A stretch of 64,000 bases of DNA from Pseudomonas mendocina (GTDB taxonomy: Bacteria > Pseudomonadota > Gammaproteobacteria > Pseudomonadales > Pseudomonadaceae): contig NZ_CP027657.1 in NCBI RefSeq assembly GCF_003008615.1, positions 868,001 through 932,000 of the forward strand, in the 5' to 3' direction. Shown one piece after another: positions 32,140-41,092 of the stretch (position 1 is the first letter of the stretch; every line of letters begins with the position of its first letter). The notes beneath the pieces are model-generated. The model did no database searches. It was given only the letters and a program-made list of their open reading frames with translations, and was not told where the DNA came from. A program made the translations under genes and the position numbers.

Positions 32140-35100
32140 GGCGCCTCGTCATCCACGATGTCGCTACGCTGCTCCTGTCCGAGCAGCGTCCCCAGGTCAC
32201 GCAGTTGGGTGGAGATTTCCAGCATGCGGTTGTGGGTGCGCAGATCGATATCGATCTTCTTGTCCATCGCCTTGATCAGCGGCAGGAAGCTGTTCTGCAA
32301 GCTGTCGGCCAGGTTCTCCAGCAACTTCTGCGTGCCCGGCTGCGGCGGCGCGACCACCTCAACCTGCGGACGCAGCTTGCCCAGATTGTCCAGACCAGCC
32401 AGCAGTTGCTCCCAGGGAATGCTCGGCGTCTCGCTGGCCGGCTTGCCGGCGCCCAGACCGCGTACACCTTCGACCAGGTCGACCAGTTGCGCCACCACGC
32501 GGCCACCGACATCACTGTCGCTGCCCCCCATGGCCTTGTTGCGCATGAAGTCGCGCTTGATCTGCGCCCAGCGCTCGATCTGCTCGGGCGTCTGGTTACC
32601 GCGCAACTCAGCGAGCTTGAGCAGGTTCTCCTCGGCGCCGGTGGTGAGCAGCTGCGACTCGCCCTGGTAGTGGTCGGCGATCAGTTGCAGCAACTCGGAG
32701 TCGTTCATCACCGAGCTGATCTTCTCAGCCATCTTGTTCATGTTGCGGTAGCTGCCCTGCAGCTTGAACGGCGGCTCGGTGCGGTAGGTGTCGGCCTGCG
32801 CAGCGCTGACGATGTACTGCTGGTTGACCCGGCCGACCACGTCGCGCACCTGCATCAGGCGCTGCAGGGTCGAAGTGATCTCGTTGATCTCGGCGGCGCT
32901 GTAGGTGTGACTCAGCTCGTTGGCGGAGAACGGCTTTCCCTCGGCCTTGGCGACGAAACGATAGACGTCGGCCATGTCGCGAGTGGCCAGCGGCGCCAGC
33001 ACCGGGTTGGAGGTCAGGCTGTTCTCGATGTAGGACAGCGCGAAGGCTTCCTGCATGCCACCCAGGGTATCGCCGAGGTTGTAGATGTCGGCGCGGTTGG
33101 CGAGCATGTCGGGAATCTTGAACACGTCGCCGGACTCGGTGTACGGGTTGCCGCTCATCACCACGCAGAACTTCTTGCCGCGCATGTCGTAGGTCTTGGT
33201 CTTGCCCTTCCACACGCCTTCGATGCGCCGCGTGCCGTCGCACAGCGAGATGAACTTCTGCAGGAACTCGGGATGGGTGTGCTGGATGTCGTCGACATAC
33301 AGCATCACGTTGTTGCCCATCTCCAGCGCCAGATTGAGCTTTTCCAGCTCCTGGCGCGAAGTGGCGTCCGGGGCCTGGGCCGGGTCGATGGAACGCACCT
33401 CGTGGCCCAATGCCGGGCCGTTGATCTTCATGAAGATCAGACCGAGGCGGTGCGCCACGTACTCCATCAACGTGGTCTTGCCGTAGCCGGGCGGCGAGAT
33501 CAGCATCAGCAGGCCCATCAGGTCAGTGCGCTTGTTCTCGCCGGCGGTGCCCATCTGCTTGGCCAGGTTGTCGCCGATAAAGCCCAGATACACGTCATTG
33601 ATCAGCTTGTTACGCACGAACGACGACAGCGGCCGCGGCTTGAACTCGCTCAGGCGCAGCGCCGCGCGCTCGCGGTTGATCACTTCCTGGCGCAGTGCCT
33701 GGTAGCGCTGCAGCTGCGGCACGAAGTGACCACGATGCTGCTCGAGGCGGGCGAAGTAGTCGTCGATGGCCAGCACCAGGGTGCCATCCTGCACACGCGG
33801 ATGGTCGCCGAGCAGTCCGCTGACGGAAAAGCGCAGATCGACCTCGGTGAAACGTCGCGCGAACTCCTCGTCCAGCAGGCTGATGGCCACGGCTTCGGGA
33901 ATGTATTCGACCAGCTCGGCCAGCGCCTCGTCCTGCGCACAGAGACCATCGAACCAGGTCTGCGACAGCGACCAACGCTGCACGGGGCGACCGCGCAGGT
34001 TGTCCAGCGCCTCACGGTAGTCGTCCCAGACATGGCTGGTCTGCATGCGCTGCTGCAGGGTGTCGAGCAGTTGCCGAGCGTACTTGCTAAAGGTGAACTC
34101 AATGGGCTTGGCCGCCAGTTCTTCGACCAGATAGGCTGCAGCCGCCTGGCGCTGCGCCGCGGTCACGGCCAGCGGGTGCTGGGCGAGGAAACGCTGCATC
34201 GCCGCATCGATCTCTTCTCGCAGGCGCAGCACGCCGTCTTCACTGCCGAACATCTGCCGCAAGTGCAGGCTGCTACGTGCTCGCTCGGGCCACAGTTCAG
34301 CCTCGATATCCTGCCCCCAACGGTTCCAGAACAGCGCGGCGAAGCCACGAGCGGCCGGCGCATAACGCAGCAGCCCGGCGCTTTCGCGCAGCGGCAGCAG
34401 CTGGATCAGGATCAGCGCAGCATCATGGTCGTGGATGCCTTTCTCGTAGGCATCCTTGTAGCGCGGCGCGGCAAAATCACGAATCAGCCGGGTCAGGTCA
34501 TCCGGCTGCGCCAGGTGGGTCTTGAGCAGATCCAGGCTGAGGCCTTCACGCCCGCCCAAGGCGGCGTCCAGCACCAGCCCGGCGAGGTATTCGGCGCGGT
34601 ACAACGATGGCGATTCGGACTCCAGGGAAACCTGCCAGTAGTCGCGCAAGCCCTCCAGGGTCTCGTCGCGCAGCGGCTCGAGAAAGTCGGTACCGGTCAG
34701 GTGCAGATACAGCGCATCGCCGCGCGGCATCAGGGTCAGGTCGAGTTCCTGGGTGTTGACGCTGAAGCGGTGGCGCGGGCCGAGCTTGATGACGTTGCCG
34801 CCTTCCTCGAACAGCTCGCTCTTGTCGCGCAGCGCTCGTACAGCCTGGTCGCGGGCGGCCTTCAGGCGCGCCTCCACGTCATCGGCCTTGACGCTGTCCT
34901 TGAGCTCGCGCAGGCGCTCGGCCATCTCGCGCAGCTTGAGGATCAAAGGGTCGGCGGCGAAGAAGGCGTTGAGCTCGTCCATCTGGGTCAGGCGTGCGGT
35001 ACGCCGGCCAAGACTGTCGAGGATGCGCTGGGCGGCGTCGAGCACACCCTGGGCACGGCGCTGACGCTCGTCGAGCAGGCTCTGCTTGTGCGCCTCGAAG

Positions 35101-37373
35101 GTTTCCAGCAGCTCCTCGCGCTTGCCGAGGATATCGCTGAGGAACTGCTCCTGATCGCCGAACTGGCTTTCCAGTTCTTCCAGTTGTACCAGCAGGCGCG
35201 ACAGCTGCTCGTCGCACTTCTCCGGATCCTGGGCCAGCGCCAGGGCGTTGGTGATGCCCTGGCCGAAGAGTTTGAACTGGGCGCCGAACTGCGCCACGGT
35301 CTCGGCCGAACCCAGGCCCTTGCGCCGCTGCTCGGCGCGCGCCTTGGCCTGGTTGAGACGGGCGTAGACCTCGGAAATCGACTCGACGATGCGCGTGCGC
35401 TGGGTGGCGTCGTCGATCTTCAGCGAGGCCATCAGACTCGACAGCATGTCGAGGTTGCCGGCCATCTCCTGCATCTCGAGCAGCGGCTCGTTCAGCTGGG
35501 TGACGGTCTCAGCCTTCTGCGCCAGGCCATCCAGCTCGCCCAGGCGCTGCACGTAGGGTTGCAGCGCCGCATCGCTGGCCAGGAAAGCCGAGGTGGCAGT
35601 GGCCACGCGCTCCTGCGCGTCGAGCAGCTCGGTCTCCATGGCGTCGATGCGCGCCACGTCGATATAGCGGTAGTCGCGTATGCTCAGCAACTGGCCGCGC
35701 TGCGCGGTGATGGCGTTGAGCGCCTCGACGAAGTGCTGCACCTCGTCCCAACTGTCGACCAGCAGGCCCGAGAGCAGGCTCTTCTGCCGCGACTCGGCCT
35801 CGGCCATGGCCCGGCTGGACTGCTGGCGAATGCTCTCCACCTTCTCGAACTCGTCGAGCACCAGTTCGGAAGTGGCGGCCACTTCACGCAGCAGCGGTGC
35901 CAGCTCGGCGCACTGGGCGTCGCCCAGCCAGTGGTAGATGTCAAATAGGCGGCGGGTGTTCTGGCACAGCTGGGTATAGCGCGCCACCGACACTTCGCGG
36001 CTGTCGATCTCGCGGCTGAGGTTGAGCAGGTCGGATACGCCACGCACCAGCTCGGCGTTGCCGATGCGCCCGAAGAAACCGCTGCGCGCCGGCTGGCGGG
36101 CGGCGTAGTCCTCGCTCTCGAACGGCGTCTGCCAGATCTGCATCGGGTGGATGCGGGTCGGCTCGCTACCCTCGGCAGAGAAGATCACCATGCGCCCGTC
36201 TTCCAGGCGCGCGTAGCCGTGGCCGAAGATCGGGTTGTGCAGCTGGCGGTTGATCATGTTGTAGGTGAACAGCGCCGCGCGGCCTTCTTCCGGATGGTAG
36301 AAGATGTACTGCACGTCTTCGCCGTTGGGTGAACGCACCGAGCGCTTGAAGCGCATGCCGACCATCGATTGCTCGAAGGTCTTGTGCTCGCCGTTCTGCA
36401 GGTAGTAGCCACCGGGGAAGATGATGCCGTGGTCTTCCGGCAGCTGCACGCAAGCCAGGCCGATGGCGTCGATGCGCTCGACCTGGCGGGTCAGGCTGTT
36501 GAATACCAGATAGCGCCACTGTTCTTCGCGGTACGGCAGCACCTTGAGCAGGATCAGGCTGCCCAGGCGGGCATATTCGATCTGTGCGTCGTCCAGCGAC
36601 TGGGTCTTGTCCACCACTGCTTCGCGGTAGATACCCTGGCCGTCCTGGGTGTTGTTCTCGACCTTGATCGTCAGGTCGCCGCCGACGGTCTCGACGAACA
36701 CGGTGTCGAGAATGTTCACGTGCGGATGGCGGCCCATGACCACCATCTCGCGGGTGGTCTTCTGCCACTCGAAATCGAACGGCGCCGGCAACGCGATATC
36801 GCGCTCGCCGCGGTTGTCGATGTAGCGGACATCCTTGCCGTCGGTGGAGATCGACCAGCGGAACACGCGGATATCGGTGATTCGCTCGCCGATCTGGAAA
36901 CTCGCCAGCAGCTTGCCGTCACGGATGGCCAACTGCAGCAAACGGGTGTTCTTGTAGTAGGTGTACAGCTCGTTGAAGTCGGCGACGAAGCTGGCCTGGG
37001 CCAGAAAGCTGCCCTCCAGCGGCACTGGCTCGGCCTCGTATCCCTCGGCGTTCTCCACCAGGCGGTAGAGGGAGAACACGTCGGCGACGTGGGTTTCCTT
37101 CTTCAGGCCGATGAACACGTTGTAGCCGAACAACAGGCACTCGCCGACCTGAACGATATCGCGAGCGATGCAGTTGTTCTCGGTGCGGATACGTACCCGG
37201 CCGATGGCTTCCATATGACTACTGCCGAACTCAGCCAGGCGCTGGCCATTGAGCGTTTCGGTCAACCCGCGCAGGCGCTGGCCCTGCTCCTGCAGGCGCT
37301 TGTGCAGCACCTCGTAGGCGCCGCCCTCGGCGACGGCCTTGTCCAATACGTCCTGTGTTTGTGCGTCCGACAT
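32136..37373 (-). CDS. Giant 'DNA repair ATPase' with C-terminal AAA+ domain
   Basis: A 1745-residue protein of the family usually named 'DNA repair ATPase'. The N-terminal 550 residues are beta-rich and repeat-like (maybe a propeller), a long helical coiled-coil region covers about 560-950, and an AAA+ module lies near 1290-1600: Walker A PPGYGKTT (Lys1299), Walker B VMLYVDDIQ (about 1357-1363), and sensor-1 Asn in VVMSGNPYT (about 1406). That pattern is close to MoxR-like/dynein-type AAA+ proteins. The start ATG 37373 has AGGAAGA upstream; an in-frame ATG at 37415 is not needed. It is followed by the rhomboid gene with a 4-base overlap. Beside PspA, an ESCRT-III-like membrane-remodelling protein, an AAA+ motor could act like Vps4, which is inference; 'DNA repair' is only a name. 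Confidence 0.9.
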   Translation of the reverse strand: MSDAQTQDVLDKAVAEGGAYEVLHKRLQEQGQRLRGLTETLNGQRLAEFGSSHMEAIGRVRIRTENNCIARDIVQVGECLLFGYNVFIGLKKETHVADVFSLYRLVENAEGYEAEPVPLEGSFLAQASFVADFNELYTYYKNTRLLQLAIRDGKLLASFQIGERITDIRVFRWSISTDGKDVRYIDNRGERDIALPAPFDFEWQKTTREMVVMGRHPHVNILDTVFVETVGGDLTIKVENNTQDGQGIYREAVVDKTQSLDDAQIEYARLGSLILLKVLPYREEQWRYLVFNSLTRQVERIDAIGLACVQLPEDHGIIFPGGYYLQNGEHKTFEQSMVGMRFKRSVRSPNGEDVQYIFYHPEEGRAALFTYNMINRQLHNPIFGHGYARLEDGRMVIFSAEGSEPTRIHPMQIWQTPFESEDYAARQPARSGFFGRIGNAELVRGVSDLLNLSREIDSREVSVARYTQLCQNTRRLFDIYHWLGDAQCAELAPLLREVAATSELVLDEFEKVESIRQQSSRAMAEAESRQKSLLSGLLVDSWDEVQHFVEALNAITAQRGQLLSIRDYRYIDVARIDAMETELLDAQERVATATSAFLASDAALQPYVQRLGELDGLAQKAETVTQLNEPLLEMQEMAGNLDMLSSLMASLKIDDATQRTRIVESISEVYARLNQAKARAEQRRKGLGSAETVAQFGAQFKLFGQGITNALALAQDPEKCDEQLSRLLVQLEELESQFGDQEQFLSDILGKREELLETFEAHKQSLLDERQRRAQGVLDAAQRILDSLGRRTARLTQMDELNAFFAADPLILKLREMAERLRELKDSVKADDVEARLKAARDQAVRALRDKSELFEEGGNVIKLGPRHRFSVNTQELDLTLMPRGDALYLHLTGTDFLEPLRDETLEGLRDYWQVSLESESPSLYRAEYLAGLVLDAALGGREGLSLDLLKTHLAQPDDLTRLIRDFAAPRYKDAYEKGIHDHDAALILIQLLPLRESAGLLRYAPAARGFAALFWNRWGQDIEAELWPERARSSLHLRQMFGSEDGVLRLREEIDAAMQRFLAQHPLAVTAAQRQAAAAYLVEELAAKPIEFTFSKYARQLLDTLQQRMQTSHVWDDYREALDNLRGRPVQRWSLSQTWFDGLCAQDEALAELVEYIPEAVAISLLDEEFARRFTEVDLRFSVSGLLGDHPRVQDGTLVLAIDDYFARLEQHRGHFVPQLQRYQALRQEVINRERAALRLSEFKPRPLSSFVRNKLINDVYLGFIGDNLAKQMGTAGENKRTDLMGLLMLISPPGYGKTTLMEYVAHRLGLIFMKINGPALGHEVRSIDPAQAPDATSRQELEKLNLALEMGNNVMLYVDDIQHTHPEFLQKFISLCDGTRRIEGVWKGKTKTYDMRGKKFCVVMSGNPYTESGDVFKIPDMLANRADIYNLGDTLGGMQEAFALSYIENSLTSNPVLAPLATRDMADVYRFVAKAEGKPFSANELSHTYSAAEINEITSTLQRLMQVRDVVGRVNQQYIVSAAQADTYRTEPPFKLQGSYRNMNKMAEKISSVMNDSELLQLIADHYQGESQLLTTGAEENLLKLAELRGNQTPEQIERWAQIKRDFMRNKAMGGSDSDVGGRVVAQLVDLVEGVRGLGAGKPASETPSIPWEQLLAGLDNLGKLRPQVEVVAPPQPGTQKLLENLADSLQNSFLPLIKAMDKKIDIDLRTHNRMLEISTQLRDLGTLLGQEQRSDIVDDEAP

Positions 37374-37443
37374 CGTGTTCTTCCTGGATATTCGGCATCG
37401 AGCACCCTCGCCCAATCAGCAGGGCAAGGGGTCTGGAAAATGC

Positions 37444-37474
37444 GTGGGAGGTTCGCGGCTAAAGCCCCTCCCAC
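37444..37474. repeat. REP-like palindrome upstream of the giant ATPase
   Basis: GTGGGAGG (37444-37451) and CCTCCCAC (37467-37474) flank TTCGCGGCTAAAGCC, a form of the common Pseudomonas 'GTGGGAG...TTTAGC...CTCCCAC' extragenic palindrome. It sits in the 213-base gap between the flotillin and ATPase genes. Confidence 0.7.
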
Positions 37475-37479
37475 AGCCG

Positions 37480-37575
37480 GTAGGGTGGACAACGCTCTTT
37501 TTTTGTCCACCGCTCGTGTCGCCAGTGGTGGGCAAAAAGTGCGTTGTCCACTTGCTAGGCTGAAGCCCACCCTAC
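37480..37575. repeat. GTAGGGTGGACAACG intergenic repeat
   Basis: An element of about 96 bases bounded by GTAGGGTGG at the left and CCCACCCTAC at the right, with inner complementary parts (GTGGACAACGC at 37485-37495 and GCGTTGTCCAC at 37541-37551). A half-copy (GCGCACCCTAC) lies at 3702-3712. With the neighbouring palindrome it fills the gap between flotillin and ATPase genes and may split or stabilise the transcript. Confidence 0.65.
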
Positions 37576-37586
37576 AGGCAGGTGGC

Positions 37587-39635
37587 TCAGGCCTGCTCCG
37601 AACCGGCGCTCGGTGCGACCACCGGCGCGGCCGGTGCCGCCTTGCCAGCCAGCAGACGGGAGATCACGTCCTGCACCACCGGGCTCTTGCCGACCACGCC
37701 TTCGATGGCCTTGCCAACCGATAGCGACTTGGCGAAGGAGTTGAAGAAGTCGCCTTCGCCGCCGACGATCTCGATCTTCGCCTTAGCCAGCGCGGTGGCC
37801 AGCACCTCGGCCTGATCCTTGGCGATTTCCTTGTTCGCGGCGATGGCGGCCATGGCCTCCTCGAAGCTCTTCTCCAGCTGCATGCGGAACTCTTCGTGCT
37901 GTCGGGCGTTGTCGCTGAGCGCGTCGAGAGCACCGAACTTCTTGCCCAGACCTTCGGCTTCGGCGTTCAGACGCTCCAGCAGCACCTGCGCTTCGGCCAT
38001 ACCCAGATCCTGGGTAGCCTTGGCCTTGGCGGTACCGAGCTGCTCTTCGCCGCGTGCCTGGGCGCCGAGTTTTTCTTCCAACACCTTGGCGTCGGCCAGG
38101 CCGTCTTTTTCCTTGGCGGCTGCCTGCGCTTCGATGACACGCGCCTGGGCCAGACCTTTTTCCTGCTCGCCCTTGGCTTCGGCGATCAGGCGCTCGGCCT
38201 GCACACGAGCCTCGGCCAGACCTTCCTTCTCTTTCGCCGCGGCGGTGACTTCACGCACCCGCGCATCGGCCAGACCAGGCGCGGCACGCTCGGCTTCGAT
38301 CCCCTCGGCCAGTTTCTTCTTGGCCTCGGCACTCTTGGCCGCGGCTTCCAGCTCGGCCTGTGCCAGGTTGTTGATTTCAACCGCTTTGTGCTTGGAACGG
38401 GTTTCGTCGGCTTCGGCCTGTTTGACCTGGCGTACCAACTCCTGCTCGGCTTCGGCCTGGGCGTTGAGCACGGTGACCTGCTTCAGGCGCTCGGCTTCGG
38501 ACACTTCACGCACTTCCTTGATGCGCTCCTCTTCCTGGGCCACGGTCTTCTCGACCGCAACACGCTCGCGCACCACAGCGGCGATGTTCTTGCGCTCTTC
38601 TTCCAGCGCCTTTTCCTTCTCGATGCGCTGCAGTTCGACCTCGCGCTCGCGGGAGACCACTTCCAGATCCTTGGCGCGGGTGACTTTCTCCACTTCGATG
38701 ACCACGGCGCGCTGACGGTTCTGCTGCGCCACTTCCACTTCGCGCTGGTGGTTCTCGGCGCGGATGTCCAGTTCCTGCTGGGTCTGGATACGTGCCTGCT
38801 CGGCCTTGAGGCGTTCTTCCTCACGCACCTTCAGGGTTTCCGCTTCCTCACGGGCGCGGATGGTCTCGATCTCACGCTTCTGGCGCGCCTCGGCATCAGC
38901 CTGCTGACGCTCCAGCGACAGGGTCGCCTCGCGGGTTTCGACGTTCTTCTTCTTGATCGCCAGCTCTTCGTTGCGCTCCAGTTCGTTGGTGATGACGTTC
39001 TGTGCGGCGGTCAGCTCGGTGATCTTGCGGATACCTTCGGCATCGAGGATGTTGCTCGGATCCAGGGAAGCCTTGGAGGTCTGCTCCAGGTAATCGATGG
39101 CCACGTCTTCCAGCACGTAACCATTGAGGTCATTGCCGATCACTTCGACGATGCGATCACGGAAGTCCTGGCGATTCTCGAACAGCTCGACGAAGTCGAA
39201 CTGCTTGCCGACGGTCTTCAGCGCCTCGGAGAACTTGGCGTTGAACAGTTCGTTGACCGCACCACGATCCGAGGCGCGCTCCACGCCGATGGCCTTGGCC
39301 ACCTTGAGCACGTCTTCCTGGGTCTCGTTGACGCGCAGATAGAAGGCCACGGTGATATCGGCACGCATGTTGTCGCGGCAGATCAGACCGTCCTTGGCGC
39401 GGCGGTCGACTTCCAGGGTGATCAGGGAGATCTTCATGAACTCCTTGAGGTGGATCACCGGGTACACCAGGGAGCCGGTGAAATGCACCTTGGGCGTCGA
39501 GCTCATGTCGTTGACGATCAGCGCGGTGCCTTGCGGAACCTTGATGTAGAAGGCCTTGAACAGGAAGATCAGCCCTGTCACCAGAATTGCTATAGCGGCG
39601 ACAACTGTGAGCAGCCCCATTAACGTAAGTCCCAT
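37587..39635 (-). CDS. Flotillin-family (YqiK-type) membrane protein
   Basis: A 682-residue flotillin. A membrane segment at residues 1-30 is followed by the SPFH domain to about 215 and a very long Glu/Ala/Arg/Lys-rich coiled coil. Between about 455 and 570 the coiled coil carries degenerate repeats of the form KEK(E/D)GLA(E/D)A(R/K)V. Flotillins make scaffold patches in the membrane with NfeD-type partners, and a YqiJ-like gene lies 37 bases upstream, as in E. coli yqiJK. In this cluster the PspA gene sits before both, linking the scaffold to membrane-damage response. The start is at ATG 39635; it is followed after 213 bases by the giant ATPase. Confidence 0.93.
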   Translation of the reverse strand: MGLTLMGLLTVVAAIAILVTGLIFLFKAFYIKVPQGTALIVNDMSSTPKVHFTGSLVYPVIHLKEFMKISLITLEVDRRAKDGLICRDNMRADITVAFYLRVNETQEDVLKVAKAIGVERASDRGAVNELFNAKFSEALKTVGKQFDFVELFENRQDFRDRIVEVIGNDLNGYVLEDVAIDYLEQTSKASLDPSNILDAEGIRKITELTAAQNVITNELERNEELAIKKKNVETREATLSLERQQADAEARQKREIETIRAREEAETLKVREEERLKAEQARIQTQQELDIRAENHQREVEVAQQNRQRAVVIEVEKVTRAKDLEVVSREREVELQRIEKEKALEEERKNIAAVVRERVAVEKTVAQEEERIKEVREVSEAERLKQVTVLNAQAEAEQELVRQVKQAEADETRSKHKAVEINNLAQAELEAAAKSAEAKKKLAEGIEAERAAPGLADARVREVTAAAKEKEGLAEARVQAERLIAEAKGEQEKGLAQARVIEAQAAAKEKDGLADAKVLEEKLGAQARGEEQLGTAKAKATQDLGMAEAQVLLERLNAEAEGLGKKFGALDALSDNARQHEEFRMQLEKSFEEAMAAIAANKEIAKDQAEVLATALAKAKIEIVGGEGDFFNSFAKSLSVGKAIEGVVGKSPVVQDVISRLLAGKAAPAAPVVAPSAGSEQA

Positions 39636-39672
39636 TCTCTTCGATCTCCCTTACTTGCTTTGCGAGCCAGGT

Positions 39673-40314
39673 TCAGACGCCCCGGAACTCATTCTCAGAA
39701 ATGACGCGATAGGCATGCTCGGTGGCCAGATACTCCAGCAACACCACACGATCGCCCCGTTTGAATCCTTGAGCCTCATCAGCCCTCACTCGGAGGATGA
39801 GCCCCGCACCACCATCCTCCAGCACGGCTTCACCATGCTGCAGGGTAACCTTGCCACTGCGCACCAGCGCTACCTGCCCCAGCACTGTCTTGCTGCTGGT
39901 CGCTTCCGCCTTTCTGAAAAGCGGACGAAGCGGCCGGCAAATGGTGGCACAGACAGGAACCGCCAGAACCAGCGCACCTAGCGTCACGATCAGTCCCAGG
40001 GGAAACCGCAGCACACCCAGAGGCAGGTACTGCAGTAACCAGACCTCGACGAGGTAGCTGATCAGCCAGCCGATCAGCGTCAACAGCGTGACCACCACAG
40101 TGACCGGCACATCATTGAGCTTGAGCTTGGATAACAGGCCGGCGACGCCTTCTACCTGGCCTGCACCATCGAGACTCGAATCCATGCTGACATCGAGCAG
40201 GTCGACTTCAACGCCGCCCAAAGCCACCGCGAGCCAATAGATGAGCACGAGGCAGAACATGATGCTGAAAAGCACGGTGGGAAATGACAAGGCTACTTGC
40301 AGGAAGAGTTCCAT
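39673..40314 (-). CDS. YqiJ/NfeD-like OB-fold membrane protein
   Basis: A 213-residue protein with membrane segments near residues 8-33 and 72-95 and 100-126, then a C-terminal OB-type domain (VLGQVALVRSGKVTLQHGEAVL, then RVRADEAQGFKRGDRVVLLEY). This is the YqiJ layout, a relative of NfeD proteins that partner flotillins. It lies 37 bases before the flotillin gene and 68 bases after pspA in the same direction. Function: probably an integral membrane partner needed for flotillin assembly. Confidence 0.88.
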   Translation of the reverse strand: MELFLQVALSFPTVLFSIMFCLVLIYWLAVALGGVEVDLLDVSMDSSLDGAGQVEGVAGLLSKLKLNDVPVTVVVTLLTLIGWLISYLVEVWLLQYLPLGVLRFPLGLIVTLGALVLAVPVCATICRPLRPLFRKAEATSSKTVLGQVALVRSGKVTLQHGEAVLEDGGAGLILRVRADEAQGFKRGDRVVLLEYLATEHAYRVISENEFRGV

Positions 40315-40382
40315 GGCGTTCCTTTTCCTAGATCCATGCGCAAGGAGCGATCACTCGCCCCTTGCGCCTTGCCCGGCCCTGA

Positions 40383-41078
40383 TCAGGCCTTGGACTTGTC
40401 CTTCAAGCGCGCCAGCACACTGTCGGCACTGGCGTTGTCGGCCTTGATGCCAGCAGCACGCAGCTTGGCTTCCAGCGAATCATCCGGCGCGCTGGTGGCA
40501 GCCAGTTCGGCCGAAGCCTCCATCTTCGCCGCTCGCTCGGCCTGCTTCTGCTTGATCCGCTCGAGCGACTCGACCGCCGTCTGCAACTTGGCCTGCGAGC
40601 CACCATAGCGCTGTGCTACGGCCATCTGCGCCTTCTGCACGCTTTCGGTGGCCTTGACCGTATCCACCTGCTGCTTGAGGCGCTTGATGTTGCCCTCGGC
40701 CTGGGTCACGGCCTTGCGCAGTTGCGCCACGCTGGCGGCGAAACCCTCGGCCTGTTCACGCTCGCTGGCCTGCTCGACTTCCAGGTTGGCGATCTTCTCG
40801 GCGACTTCCTTGGCCAAGGTTTCGTTGCCCGCATCCAGCGCCTTGAGCGCGTACTGTTCGTACTCGGCGATGCTCGCCGCGCTCTTGTTGGCCTTGTCGC
40901 TGGCCAGCTTCTGCTTGGCCATGATCTCGGCCAGGGCTTCCTTAGACTTGCGCAGCTCGACATCGGCGTCGCGGATTTCCTGATCGAGGATACGCAGGGC
41001 CTGGCTATCGACCACTGCCTCACCCACTTCGTTGGCACCGCCACGCAGCGCCGTCAGCAATTTGCTCCAGACATTCAT
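40383..41078 (-). CDS. pspA: PspA/IM30-family membrane-stress protein (YjfJ-like)
   Basis: A 231-residue all-helical coiled-coil protein of the PspA/Vipp1 family, related to ESCRT-III. It opens with the amphipathic MNVWSKLLTALRGGANE and has the long hairpin helices (ALRILDQEIRDADVELRKSK, then EKIANLEVEQASEREQ). Such proteins coat and repair damaged inner membrane. It belongs to the E. coli YjfJ branch, judging by the DUF2170 gene (yjfI-type) 14 bases upstream. No pspF or pspBC gene is present, so control differs from the E. coli psp operon. Confidence 0.92.
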   Translation of the reverse strand: MNVWSKLLTALRGGANEVGEAVVDSQALRILDQEIRDADVELRKSKEALAEIMAKQKLASDKANKSAASIAEYEQYALKALDAGNETLAKEVAEKIANLEVEQASEREQAEGFAASVAQLRKAVTQAEGNIKRLKQQVDTVKATESVQKAQMAVAQRYGGSQAKLQTAVESLERIKQKQAERAAKMEASAELAATSAPDDSLEAKLRAAGIKADNASADSVLARLKDKSKA

Positions 41079-41092
41079 CGTCTTATCTCCTC

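Noticed and set aside
32205-35948. Very long open frame (about 1250 codons) on the plus strand opposite the giant ATPase gene
   Set aside because: It is the antisense of a GC-rich coding sequence and has no ribosome site or family pattern; the minus-strand protein has clear AAA+ motifs.
37896-39623. Long plus-strand frame across the flotillin gene
   Set aside because: Rich in Leu, Gly and Phe as expected from the complement of a Glu/Ala/Lys coiled coil; no start signal or domain.
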